A stretch of 64,000 nt of DNA, from positions 5,528,017 through 5,592,016 of the forward strand of contig NZ_JQML01000001.1 of the NCBI RefSeq assembly GCF_000744705.1. Reading direction: 5' to 3'. Below are positions 37,954 through 46,233 of the stretch, one piece after another (the stretch's first letter is position 1; the number at the start of each line of letters is the position of its first letter). The translations under genes and the position numbers were made by a program. The notes below the pieces were generated by a model, which was given only the letters and a program-made list of their open reading frames with translations, was not told the origin of the DNA and searched no databases. This stretch comes from Streptacidiphilus albus JL83 (GTDB lineage: Bacteria > Actinomycetota > Actinomycetes > Streptomycetales > Streptomycetaceae).

Positions 37954-39614
37954 GCGGGGCACAGCCCGCTGCGGCCGAGCGGGTCGTGGGCGGACGCTAC
38001 CGGCTGGACTCGCTGATCGGCCGGGGCGGGATGGGCCAGGTCTGGCAGGGCACCGACCTGCGGCTCGGCCGCCAGGTCGCGGTGAAGCTGCTCCGGGACG
38101 ACTTCGTCGCCGCCGCCACCGACGGGCAGCCGGTGACCGGCTCGCTCGACCTGGCCGACCAACAGGCCAGGTTCGCCCGGGAGTGCCGGGTGACGGCCCG
38201 GCTGGACCACCCCGGGCTGGTCACGGTCTTCGACGCGGGGACCGAGGGACGGCACCACTACCTGGTGATGCAGCTGGTCGAGGGCCTGCCGCTGGCGGAC
38301 CTGATCGCCGAGAGCGACCGGCTGTCCGGCGAGACGGCGGTCGCGGTCGCGGCGCAGCTGTGCGCGGCGCTCGCGGTCGTCCACGCCGTACCGGTGGTCC
38401 ACCGGGACCTCAAGCCCAGCAATGTGATGGTGCGTCCGGACGGGCGGGTGGTGCTGCTCGACCTGGGCATCGCCTCGGCCTTCGAGCCGGAGCTGAGCAC
38501 CCTCACCCGCACCGGCCACCCGCTCGGCACGCCCGCCTACATGGCCCCCGAGCAGGCGCTCACCGGCGAGTCCGACGCCCGCAGCGACCTCTACTCGCTG
38601 GGCTGCACCCTGTACGCGGTGCTGACCGGCGAGGCGCCGTTCCGCGGGCCGACGCCGCTGGCGGTGATGGACCAGCATGTGCGGACCGCGCCGAGGCCGG
38701 TGCGGGAGCTGCGTCCGGACGTCCCGGTCGAGCTGGAGCGGTTGCTGGCGCTGCTGCTGGCGAAGGATCCGGCCGGGCGCCCGGGGTCCGCACAGGAGGT
38801 CTACCGGCTGCTGCTGCCGCTGCTGCCCCGGTCCAGCGACGACGCGGCGGCGGCGCTGCGACGGTCGGCGCTGCCGGACCCGGCGCGCCCGTTCCGGCAC
38901 CCGTCCGCGCCGCCGCCGTCCCAGGCCCCGTCCCAGGCTCCGTCCCCGTCCCAGGCCCCGGCCCGGGACGCGGTTGCAGCGGCACGGGTCACCGGTCCGG
39001 ATCCGGCGGAGGCGGCGGCGCTGGCCTCGGAGCTGTCGGTGTCCGGGCGCTTCGGCGAGGCGGCGGAGCTGCTGGCGTCCTCGCTGCCGAGGGCGGTGGC
39101 GGAACGCGGCGCTGCCGACCCGGAGGTGCACCAGCTGCAGCGCTTCCAGGCGCTGCTGCTGGTGCGGGACGGGCAGTTCCGCCGCGCGTACGAGGAGTAC
39201 CGCTCGCTGGCCGAGGCCGAGGCCGAGGCCGGGTCGGGCGGCCGGACGGACGCGGCGGCGCTGGAGTGGTGGTTCCAGGCGGCGGAGTGCCTGGAACCGG
39301 CCGGGGAGCCGGTGTCCGCGCTGGCGGAGTACCGGGCGGTGCTGGCCGGCTACGAGCGACGCCGGGCCGAGGGGCTGCCGACCGATCCGGAGCGGGTGTT
39401 CCGGGTGCGGCGGCGGATCGGCGAACTGCTGGCCCGGACGGGGGATCCGGCGGCGGCGCAGCGGCTGCTGATCGACCTCTGGCTGGAGCTGGAGCGCGAG
39501 TACGGGCCGCACCACCCCCGGGTGGTCGAGCTGCGCCGGGTGCTGGACGGGCTGCGCTCCGCCGCGCCGGGGCAGCCGCCTGCGGGTTTCGGTCCGCCGC
39601 CGCCGACCTGGTGA
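37950..39614 (+). CDS. Hanks-type serine/threonine protein kinase
   Basis: A 554-residue kinase from the GTG at 37950. The catalytic domain spans about residues 14-280: Gly-loop IGRGGMGQVWQG, VAVKLL Lys, HRDLKPSNVM, DLGIAS (DFG replaced by DLG), and GTPAYMAPEQAL. A Pro/Ser/Gln spacer (about 310-345) leads to a C-terminal helical, TPR-like part (about 350-550: FQALLLVRDGQFRRAYEEYRSL, EREYGPHHPRVVELRRVL). There is no membrane segment, unlike PASTA kinases, so it is cytosolic; the coupled membrane protein upstream could localise it. The substrate is unknown. Confidence 0.93.
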   Translation: MSGAQPAAAERVVGGRYRLDSLIGRGGMGQVWQGTDLRLGRQVAVKLLRDDFVAAATDGQPVTGSLDLADQQARFARECRVTARLDHPGLVTVFDAGTEGRHHYLVMQLVEGLPLADLIAESDRLSGETAVAVAAQLCAALAVVHAVPVVHRDLKPSNVMVRPDGRVVLLDLGIASAFEPELSTLTRTGHPLGTPAYMAPEQALTGESDARSDLYSLGCTLYAVLTGEAPFRGPTPLAVMDQHVRTAPRPVRELRPDVPVELERLLALLLAKDPAGRPGSAQEVYRLLLPLLPRSSDDAAAALRRSALPDPARPFRHPSAPPPSQAPSQAPSPSQAPARDAVAAARVTGPDPAEAAALASELSVSGRFGEAAELLASSLPRAVAERGAADPEVHQLQRFQALLLVRDGQFRRAYEEYRSLAEAEAEAGSGGRTDAAALEWWFQAAECLEPAGEPVSALAEYRAVLAGYERRRAEGLPTDPERVFRVRRRIGELLARTGDPAAAQRLLIDLWLELEREYGPHHPRVVELRRVLDGLRSAAPGQPPAGFGPPPPTW

Positions 39615-39721
39615 CAGTGGCGCTCCTGCGCGCCTATTCTCCCTCTCGGACAAGTGATCAGACGTATCGTCAGCAGCGTGCGTGCTCAGCAGCCGCAGCG
39701 CCGTCACTGCCAGGAGGCCTT

Positions 39722-40342
39722 GTGAACCGCCGTCGTCACAGCCGTAGCCACCGCCGGACCGCCGCTGCGGCCGTCACCTTCCTCGCGGCCGTCGCCCTGT
39801 CGGGCTGCGCGGCCGGGGCAGCGCACCCCGGCGCCGCGGCGGTGGTGGGCGATCAGCGGATCAACGTGGCCACACTGCAGTCGGAGGTCACGGCCTACCG
39901 GGCGGCGCTGGCGGGGAGCACCGGCGCGGCGGAGCCGGCCTCGGTGCCCGCGCAGACCCTGCAGTGGCTGGTGCTGGCGCAGGTCGTCCAGCAGACGGTG
40001 GCGGACCATGGGCTGACGGTGACCGAGGGCCAGGTCCAGCAGGCGGAGGCGTCCGATGCGGCGCAGGCCGGGGGAGTGCAGGCGCTGCAGGCAGCCTTCG
40101 TCTCGCAGCTGGCGCTGGCCCCGAGCAGCATGGACATGTTCTACCGGATGCGGGCGGGTGAGATCGGCCTGCTGACGCAGGCCGGGGTCGACCCCTCGTC
40201 CAGCCAGGCCGGCGCCGAGCTGCAGCAGATCCTGACCGCGTCGGCGGACCGGCTGGGCGTCCAGGTCAACCCCCGGTACGGGGTCTGGAACGCGGGCAAG
40301 CTGGCCCTGGGCGCCCCTGCGGAGCCGTGGCTGAAGGCGTGA
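39722..40342 (+). CDS. SurA N-terminal-domain-type lipoprotein
   Basis: A 206-residue secreted lipoprotein from the GTG at 39722 with AGGAGG upstream. The signal peptide ends at the lipobox ALSGC. The remainder resembles the SurA N-terminal chaperone region (AAAVVGDQRINVATLQSEV, then LQWLVLAQVVQQTVADHGLTVTEGQVQQ) and has no parvulin isomerase domain. It ends with the conserved VNPRYGVWN box seen in streptomycete homologues. A role in folding exported proteins is inferred. In related genomes this gene usually precedes mazG, which is absent here. Confidence 0.85.
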   Translation: MNRRRHSRSHRRTAAAAVTFLAAVALSGCAAGAAHPGAAAVVGDQRINVATLQSEVTAYRAALAGSTGAAEPASVPAQTLQWLVLAQVVQQTVADHGLTVTEGQVQQAEASDAAQAGGVQALQAAFVSQLALAPSSMDMFYRMRAGEIGLLTQAGVDPSSSQAGAELQQILTASADRLGVQVNPRYGVWNAGKLALGAPAEPWLKA

Positions 40343-40457
40343 CCGCCGTCGAGGGGTAGTGCGGGTGAGTTCCGCGCGCCTGCCGGGGAATCAACTGGGC
40401 AAAATGGACAATTGGTTCATATTCCTCGGTTGATCCCGACAGGCGAAGGTCGTGCCC

Positions 40458-41552
40458 ATGGAGTCCGCTGCTTTCCGCCGTCCGTTGCGCGCCCTGACGC
40501 TGCCCGTCCTGGCGGGCGTACTGCTCGCCGCGACGGCCGGCTGCAGCAGCGGCGGCTCCTCGGCCTCGGTCTCGTCCGCCTCGGCGACCGGCTCCGGGGC
40601 GACCCCGGCCCCGAGCGTCAGCAGCGACCTGCAGACCCAGTACGAGCAGACGGTCGCGGGGGTGCTGCCCTCGGTGGTGCAGATCACCGCAGGTGACAGC
40701 CTCGGCTCCGGCATCGTCTACGACAACAAGGGCGACATCGTCACCAATGCCCACGTCGTCGGCGGTGCGACCACCTTCCAGGTGACCCTGGCGGGCAGCT
40801 CCTCGCCGCTGGCCGCGACCCTGGTCTACTCCTACCCGGCCAACGACCTCGCGGTGATCAAGCTGACCAGCCCGCCCCCGGGGTTGCGCCCGGCGGTCTT
40901 CGCGGACAGCTCCAAGGTCGCGGTCGGGCAGATCGTGCTGGCCATGGGCAACCCGCTCGGGCTGTCCAGCAGTGTCACCCAGGGAATCGTGTCGGCCGTC
41001 GGCCGGACCGTCTCCGAGCCCAGGACGGCGGACTCCGCCGGGGCGACCATCCCCAACATGGTGCAGACCTCGGCCGCGATCAACCCGGGCAACAGCGGCG
41101 GGGCGCTGGTCAACCTGTCCAACCAGATCGTCGGCATCAACACCCTGGCGGCGACCGACTCCGGCGAGGGCGGCGGACAGGCTCCCGGCATCGGCTTCGC
41201 GATCCCCGCCTCGACGGTGACCAACCTGGCCGATCAGATGATCAAGGACGGCAAGGTGGTCGACTCCGGCCGCGCCGCCCTGGGCATCTCCACCCGCACC
41301 GTGCTGGCCGACAACTCGGGCTCCGGGGCGGAGACCGGGGCGGGCGTGGTCTCGGTCACCGCCGGGGGTCCGGCAGCGAAGGCCGGCATCCAGCCCGGGG
41401 ACGTGATCACCAAGATCGGCAGTACCACCGTGACCAGCTCGGTGCAGCTCGGCGAGGTGCTGGCGACGCTGCGGCCGGGGCAGCAGGTCCCGGTCACCTA
41501 CCACCAGGGCACGGTGACCACGGCCACCAACGTCACCCTCGGCACGCTCTGA
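40458..41552 (+). CDS. HtrA/DegP-like trypsin-fold serine protease, PDZ-containing lipoprotein
   Basis: A 364-residue exported protease. The signal peptide ends at AATAGC, a plausible lipobox. The catalytic triad is His in TNAHVVGG, Asp in ANDLAVIKL and Ser in the GNSGGALVN box. A C-terminal PDZ domain (about 265-355; GGPAAKAGIQPGDVITKIGS) follows. The layout matches DegP/HtrA periplasmic-type quality-control proteases, here membrane-anchored outside. The ATG at 40458 is preferred to the GTG at 40452 because of its spacing from AAGG. A strong hairpin follows. Confidence 0.92.
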   Translation: MESAAFRRPLRALTLPVLAGVLLAATAGCSSGGSSASVSSASATGSGATPAPSVSSDLQTQYEQTVAGVLPSVVQITAGDSLGSGIVYDNKGDIVTNAHVVGGATTFQVTLAGSSSPLAATLVYSYPANDLAVIKLTSPPPGLRPAVFADSSKVAVGQIVLAMGNPLGLSSSVTQGIVSAVGRTVSEPRTADSAGATIPNMVQTSAAINPGNSGGALVNLSNQIVGINTLAATDSGEGGGQAPGIGFAIPASTVTNLADQMIKDGKVVDSGRAALGISTRTVLADNSGSGAETGAGVVSVTAGGPAAKAGIQPGDVITKIGSTTVTSSVQLGEVLATLRPGQQVPVTYHQGTVTTATNVTLGTL

Positions 41553-41635
41553 CCCCTCGGACTCCGCCGAGTCCGGGGCCAATGAACCACCTGCCCTCCC
41601 TCCGGCGACTTCGCTGCCTGTCGGCGCCGGACCGT

Positions 41636-41674
41636 CGACGCCCCGGCGCGCCCTCCTGGCGCGCCGGGGCGTCG
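41636..41674 (+). terminator. Hairpin terminator after protease
   Basis: Perfect 17-bp stem (CGACGCCCCGGCGCGCC with GGCGCGCCGGGGCGTCG) and 5-base loop, 83 bases past the protease stop. Confidence 0.8.
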
Positions 41675-41722
41675 CCCGTTCCCCGGCGCCGGGCCCCTGC
41701 GGATTCGGCGCTGCGCACACTC

Positions 41723-41751
41723 CTGACGGACCGTCAGATCGGCGGTAGCCT
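41723..41751 (+). promoter_or_regulatory. Operator copy 1 and leaderless promoter of catabolic cluster
   Basis: CTGACGG-A-CCGTCAG (41723-41737) is a perfect 15-bp palindrome. A -10-like TAGCCT (41746-41751) follows, seven bases before the ATG at 41759; with no ribosome site, the transcript is probably leaderless. The palindrome would cover the spacer between -35 and -10, a classic repressor position. Related copies are at 44849-44863 and 44906-44920. Confidence 0.65.
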
Positions 41752-41758
41752 GACCGGC

Positions 41759-42988
41759 ATGGAGAGCTTCCCCTGGATCATCTCGGTGGACGACCACACC
41801 GTCGAACCCGCTCATGTCTGGCAGGACCGCCTGCCCCAGAAGTTCCGCGCGTCCGGCCCCCGCATCGTCCGCGCCCCGCTCGCCGAGATGACCTTCGTCG
41901 GCGGCCGCTTCGCCCCGGTGATGGGCGCCCCCGGCACGGCCGGCACCGTCGCCGACTGGTGGGTCTACGAGGACCTGCACCGTCCGCTGACCCGGCTCGA
42001 CACCGCCGTCGGCTATCCGCGCGAGGAGGTGCGGCTGGAGGCGATCACCTACGAGCAGATGCGCCCCGGCTCGTTCTCGATCCCCGAACGGCTGGCCGAC
42101 ATGGACCTCAACCACGTCCAGTCCGCCCTGTGCTTCCCGACCTTTCCGCGCTTCTGCGGCCAGACCTTCACCGAGGCCAAGGACCGCGAGCTGGGGCTGC
42201 TCTGCGTCCGCGCCTACAACGACTGGATGGTCGAGGAGTGGTGCGGCCCGCAGGCCCGGGGCCGGATGATCCCGCTGGCCATCGTCCCGCTCTGGGACGC
42301 CGAGCTGGCCGCCGCCGAGGTGCGCCGGACCGCCGCACTCGGCGTGCGCGCCGTCTGCTTCAGCGAGATACCCCCGCACCTCGGCCTGCCGAGCATCCAC
42401 ACCGACGCCTGGGACCCCTTCCTCCGCGCCTGCGAGGAGACCGGGACCGTGATCGCGATGCACATCGGCTCCTCCTCCCGGATGCCCTCGACCTCCGCCG
42501 ACGCGCCCCCGGCCGTGGGCTCCACCATCACCTTCGCCAACTGCTGCTTCTCCATGGTCGACTGGCTGATGAGCGGCAAGTTCGACCGCTTCCCCGGACT
42601 GAAGATCATGTATGCCGAGGGCCAGATCGGCTGGATCCCGTACATCCTCACCCGTGCCGACGTGGTCTGGGAGGAGAACGCGGCCTGGGGCGGCGTCGCC
42701 GACAAGGTGCTGACCCGTCCCAGCGAGCTGTTCGCCGAGCACATCTACGGCTGCTTCTTCGACGACCCGCACGGCGTCCGCAACCTGGATGCGATCGGCG
42801 CGGCCAACGTCCTCTACGAGACCGACTACCCGCACTCCGACTCGACCTGGCCCCGGAGCCGCGAGGTCGCCGAGGAGCAGATGGGCCACCTGCAGCCGGA
42901 GGTCATCGAGCAGTTGGTGCGCGGCAACGCGATCAAGCTGCTCGACCTGACCCCGGAGGGGCTGTGGAAGGGGTACGCACATGGCTGA
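41759..42988 (+). CDS. Amidohydrolase-family metal-dependent hydrolase (PF04909 type)
   Basis: A 409-residue cytosolic hydrolase. ISVDDHTVEPAHVW at the N-terminus, RFCGQTF and AEVRRTAALGVRAVCF in the middle, MHIGSS, and ETDYPHSDSTWP near residue 360 with the conserved metal Asp match the amidohydrolase-2 family, which includes decarboxylases (ACMSD-type) and hydrolases of aromatic or alicyclic compounds. The N-terminal His-x-His is replaced by Asp-Asp-His-x-Val-Glu, as in related actinobacterial members. First gene of a cluster; it overlaps the next gene by eight bases. Substrate unknown. Confidence 0.85.
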   Translation: MESFPWIISVDDHTVEPAHVWQDRLPQKFRASGPRIVRAPLAEMTFVGGRFAPVMGAPGTAGTVADWWVYEDLHRPLTRLDTAVGYPREEVRLEAITYEQMRPGSFSIPERLADMDLNHVQSALCFPTFPRFCGQTFTEAKDRELGLLCVRAYNDWMVEEWCGPQARGRMIPLAIVPLWDAELAAAEVRRTAALGVRAVCFSEIPPHLGLPSIHTDAWDPFLRACEETGTVIAMHIGSSSRMPSTSADAPPAVGSTITFANCCFSMVDWLMSGKFDRFPGLKIMYAEGQIGWIPYILTRADVVWEENAAWGGVADKVLTRPSELFAEHIYGCFFDDPHGVRNLDAIGAANVLYETDYPHSDSTWPRSREVAEEQMGHLQPEVIEQLVRGNAIKLLDLTPEGLWKGYAHG

Positions 42989-43916
42989 GGCAGGGCTCCG
43001 GTTCGGCATCCAGCTGCCGGTGCAGTCGCAGAGCACCATCTACTGCGAGCACTGGGAGACCGAGGCCGGGCCGGCCGAGCTGGCGCAGGCGGCGCAGGCC
43101 GCCGACCGGCTCGGCTACGCCTACGTCGCCTGCTGCGACCACGTCGCCATTCCGCGCCGGCTGGCCGGGGCGATGGGGGCGACCTGGTACGACCCGGTGT
43201 CCACCCTGGGCTGGCTGGCCGCGCTGACCACCCGCACCCGGCTGCTGTCGCACGTCGCGGTCGCCCCGCTGCGGCACCCGCTGCTCTCGGCCAAGCAGTA
43301 CGCCACGCTGGACCTGCTCAGCGGCGGACGGCTGCTGCTGGGCGTGGGCGCGGGACATGTGCCGGAGGAGTTCGAGGCGCTGGGGGTGGACTTCCACCGG
43401 CGCGGGGCGATCCTCGACGAGACGGTGCAGGCGCTGGCGACGGCGCTGACGGACGAGTACCCCGAGCACCCCGGACCCCGGTTCCCCTTCTCCGGGCTCG
43501 CCGTCAGCCCGCGTCCGGTGCAGCGGCCTCGGCCGCCGATCTGGGTCGGCGGCTCCTCGCCCGCCGCCGTGCGCCGGGCGGCGCGGCTGGGAGAGGGGTG
43601 GCTCTCCCAGGGTGACAGAGTCGGTGATCTGTCAGCGCAACTCCGGCTGATCGCAGATGTCCGCGAGCAGTCGGGGCGCAGTGGGCCGTTCGCCGTCAAC
43701 GCCATCCCGCCGGCGCTCTACGTCGGCGAGCCGGGCTGGGACACCGGTCGGCACGCGCTGACCGGCAAGCCCGAGCGGCTGGCGGAGGCGCTCAGCGCCT
43801 ACGGCGCCCTCGGCGTCACCCATCTGCAACTGCGCCCGCGCAGCCGCAGCCTGGCCGAGTACCTGGAGCAGCTCGAAGCCGTCGCCACGGACGTACTGCC
43901 GCTGGTGCGCTCCTGA
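42981..43916 (+). CDS. LLM-class F420/flavin-dependent oxidoreductase
   Basis: A 311-residue luciferase-like TIM-barrel enzyme. FGIQLPVQ at the start, VACCDHVAIP, LSHVAVAPLRHPLLSAKQYATLDLLSGGRL (the family signature, split over about residues 92-115), LLGVGAGHVPEEFEALG and PPIWVGGSSPAAVRRAARLGEGW identify the LLM F420-type subfamily. Whether it uses F420 or FMN cannot be read directly. It is co-translated with the amidohydrolase. It is followed by a 15-bp minisatellite. Confidence 0.88.
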   Translation: MAEAGLRFGIQLPVQSQSTIYCEHWETEAGPAELAQAAQAADRLGYAYVACCDHVAIPRRLAGAMGATWYDPVSTLGWLAALTTRTRLLSHVAVAPLRHPLLSAKQYATLDLLSGGRLLLGVGAGHVPEEFEALGVDFHRRGAILDETVQALATALTDEYPEHPGPRFPFSGLAVSPRPVQRPRPPIWVGGSSPAAVRRAARLGEGWLSQGDRVGDLSAQLRLIADVREQSGRSGPFAVNAIPPALYVGEPGWDTGRHALTGKPERLAEALSAYGALGVTHLQLRPRSRSLAEYLEQLEAVATDVLPLVRS

Positions 43917-43927
43917 GCCGAGAGCCC

Positions 43928-44002
43928 GCAGGGCGGAGCACCGCAGAGCCGAGCACCGCAGAGCCGAGCACCGCAGAGCCGAACACCGCAGAGCCGAACA
44001 CC
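43928..44002 (+). repeat. Five tandem copies of a 15-bp unit after a stop codon
   Basis: Units 43928-43942 (diverged), 43943-43957, 43958-43972, 43973-43987 and 43988-44002 follow GCAGAGCCGAGCACC. The array begins 12 bases after the upstream stop and ends 20 bases before the next start, filling the spacer. Confidence 0.9.
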
Positions 44003-44022
44003 TGAAGAGAGGGAGTCCCGAC

Positions 44023-44847
44023 ATGTCCAAGCTCGACGGTCGCACGTTCCTGGTCACCGGGGCCGCCCGGGGTCAGGGGGAGCAGGAGGCGCGGCTGTTC
44101 GCCGCCGAGGGCGCACAGGTGGTCATCGCCGATGTGCTGGACGACCAGGGCGAGGCGCTGGCCAAGGAGTTGGCCCGGGCCTTCGGGGACGGCCGGGTCC
44201 GCTACCAGCACCTCGACGTCGGCGACGAGGACGACTGGGCGGCGGCGGTCGAGGCGGCGGTCGGGGCCTACGGCAAGCTCGACGGGCTGGTGAACAACGC
44301 CGGGATCCTGCGCTTCAACGAGCTGGTGTCCACCCCGCTGGAGGAGTACCTGCTGGTGGTGCGGGTCAACCAGGTCGGCTGCTTCCTGGGGATGCGTGCC
44401 GCCGCCCCGGCCATCGAGGCCGCCGGCGGCGGCACCATCGTCAACACCGCCTCCTACACCGCGCAGTCGGGGATGGCGCTGCTGACCGCCTACGCGGCGA
44501 GCAAGGGTGCGATCCTCAGCATGACCCGGGTGGCGGCGCTGGAGCTGGCAGCCAAGGGGATCAGGGTGAACGCGATCTGCCCCGGCGCGGTGGACACCCC
44601 GATGACCGACCCGGTCACCGCCCGGAGCAGCGACGGGCGGCCCCGGACGATGCGGCCGGAGGCCGCGGCCGCGCTGTCGGCGGCGGTCGCCGAACTCTAC
44701 GCACGGGTGGTGCCCCTGGGGCGGATCGGCCGGCCCGAGGAGATGGCTCGGCTGGCGCTGTTCCTCAGCAGCGAGGACTCCTCGTACATCACCGGCCAGT
44801 CGATCGTCGCGGACGGCGGCTGGACGGCCGGCGTCTCCACCGACTGA
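44023..44847 (+). CDS. Short-chain dehydrogenase/reductase
   Basis: A 274-residue classical SDR: TGAARGQGEQEAR (Rossmann Gly-rich loop), DVLDD after the second strand, NNAGI, catalytic Ser in NTASYTAQSG, Tyr-x3-Lys in YAASKGA and a C-terminal SSYITGQSIVADGGW. Asp after strand 2 suggests NAD preference. GAGAGGGAG precedes the ATG. It lies in the middle of the catabolic cluster, likely oxidising or reducing a hydroxyl of the pathway substrate. An operator copy begins just after its stop. Confidence 0.9.
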   Translation: MSKLDGRTFLVTGAARGQGEQEARLFAAEGAQVVIADVLDDQGEALAKELARAFGDGRVRYQHLDVGDEDDWAAAVEAAVGAYGKLDGLVNNAGILRFNELVSTPLEEYLLVVRVNQVGCFLGMRAAAPAIEAAGGGTIVNTASYTAQSGMALLTAYAASKGAILSMTRVAALELAAKGIRVNAICPGAVDTPMTDPVTARSSDGRPRTMRPEAAAALSAAVAELYARVVPLGRIGRPEEMARLALFLSSEDSSYITGQSIVADGGWTAGVSTD

Positions 44848-44848
44848 T

Positions 44849-44863
44849 CTGACGCACCATCAA
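44849..44863. promoter_or_regulatory. Operator copy 2 (diverged)
   Basis: CTGACGCACCATCAA matches the perfect site at 41723 in 12 of 15 positions. It lies 106 bases upstream of the next gene and immediately after the SDR stop. Confidence 0.5.
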
Positions 44864-44905
44864 CTATTGACTGCCCTGCGGGGCGGTGCGAGAGTCGGCC
44901 TATAT

Positions 44906-44920
44906 CTGATGGACCGTCAG
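44906..44920. promoter_or_regulatory. Operator copy 3
   Basis: CTGATGGACCGTCAG matches the site at 41723 in 14 of 15 positions; with flanks it extends to ATCTGA...TCAGAT. It overlaps an AT-rich TATAT stretch that is a likely -10, 48 bases before the second LLM gene. Confidence 0.65.
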
Positions 44921-44968
44921 ATTTGGTCGAAGTCACAGGCGGAACCCGACAGGCAGGACGGTGGAACG

Positions 44969-46093
44969 ATGGAGTTCGGCATCTTCATTCAGGGCTATGT
45001 GCCCAAGAGTCGCTCCCGGATCGACCCGCAGGCCGAGCACCATGCCCTGATGGAGGAGATGGACTACGTCGTCCAGGCGGACAAGGCGGGCTTCAAGTAC
45101 GCCTGGATCACCGAGCACCACTTCCTGGAGGAGTACTCGCACATCTCCGCCAACGACGTGGTGATCGGCTACCTCACCCACGCCACCGAGCGGATCCACC
45201 TCGGCTCCGGGATCTTCAACCCGCTGGCCAAGGTCAACCACCCGGTCAAGGTCGCCGAGCGGGTCGCCATGCTCGACCACCTCTCCGGCGGGCGCTTCGA
45301 GTTCGGCAGCGGGCGCGGCGCCGGCAGCCACGAGATCCTCGGCTTCATGCCGGAGCTCACCGACATGAACGGCACCAAGGAGATCTGGGAGGAGACCATC
45401 GGGGAGTTCCCCAAGATGTGGCTCCAGGAGGAGTACCAGGGCTTCCAGGGCAAGCACTGGTCGCTGCCGCCGCGCAAGATCCTGCCCAAGCCCTACGGCA
45501 AGGCCCACCCGGCCATGTGGTACGCGGCAGGCAGCCCGGCCTCCTACGAGATGGCGGCGCGCAAGGGCCTGGGCGTGCTCGGGTTCAGCGTCCAGAAGAT
45601 CTCCGACATGGAGTGGGTGGTCAACTCCTACAAGAACGCCGTCCGCGAGGCCGAGCCGGTCGGCGCGTTCGTCAACGACAACGTGATGGTCACCTCGACC
45701 GCGATCTGCGCCGAGACCAGCCGCGAGGCGCGCCGGATCGCCGTCAACGGCGGGCTCAACTACCTCCAGTCGCTGCTCTTCCGCTACCACGACACCTTCC
45801 CGCGCCCCGAGGGCATCCCGGTCTGGCCGGAGCTGCTGCCGGAGTACAGCGAGGAGCTGATCGACCTGCTGATCCAGGAAGAGCTGATGATCTGCGGCGA
45901 CCCCGACGAGGTGCTGCGGCAGTGCAAGCGCTGGGAGTCGGCCGGCGCCGACCAGCTGGTCTTCGGCCTGCCCATCGGCATCCCGCCGGAGGCCACCGCC
46001 GACACCATCCGGCTGATCGGTGAGCACGTCATCCCGAAGATCGACACCGACCCGGTGCACCGCACCACCCGTTTCCGCCAGGCCGTGCAGTAG
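44969..46093 (+). CDS. LLM-class flavin-dependent oxidoreductase
   Basis: A 374-residue luciferase-like enzyme of the longer, monooxygenase-type branch. FGIFIQGYVP at the start, WITEHHFLEEYSH with the His pair of bacterial-luciferase-like enzymes, LGSGIFNPLAKVNHP, LSGGRFEFGSGRGAG and MWYAAGSPASYE follow. The ATG at 44969 begins the conserved domain; the frame is open from 44867. It differs clearly from the smaller LLM gene at 42981, so the two probably act at different steps. It has its own operator/promoter region. Confidence 0.88.
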   Translation: MEFGIFIQGYVPKSRSRIDPQAEHHALMEEMDYVVQADKAGFKYAWITEHHFLEEYSHISANDVVIGYLTHATERIHLGSGIFNPLAKVNHPVKVAERVAMLDHLSGGRFEFGSGRGAGSHEILGFMPELTDMNGTKEIWEETIGEFPKMWLQEEYQGFQGKHWSLPPRKILPKPYGKAHPAMWYAAGSPASYEMAARKGLGVLGFSVQKISDMEWVVNSYKNAVREAEPVGAFVNDNVMVTSTAICAETSREARRIAVNGGLNYLQSLLFRYHDTFPRPEGIPVWPELLPEYSEELIDLLIQEELMICGDPDEVLRQCKRWESAGADQLVFGLPIGIPPEATADTIRLIGEHVIPKIDTDPVHRTTRFRQAVQ

Positions 46094-46233
46094 CGGTCGC
46101 GGCGGCCGCGGCCGCAGCCGCCGGGGCGGGTACCCGGCTCCGCCTCCTGGTGGGGGTACGGGGCCGCGACCCGTACCCGCCCTGCTCCTGCCGACCTCTG
46201 CCCATTTCTGACCCACCACCGGAGGGACCGACC

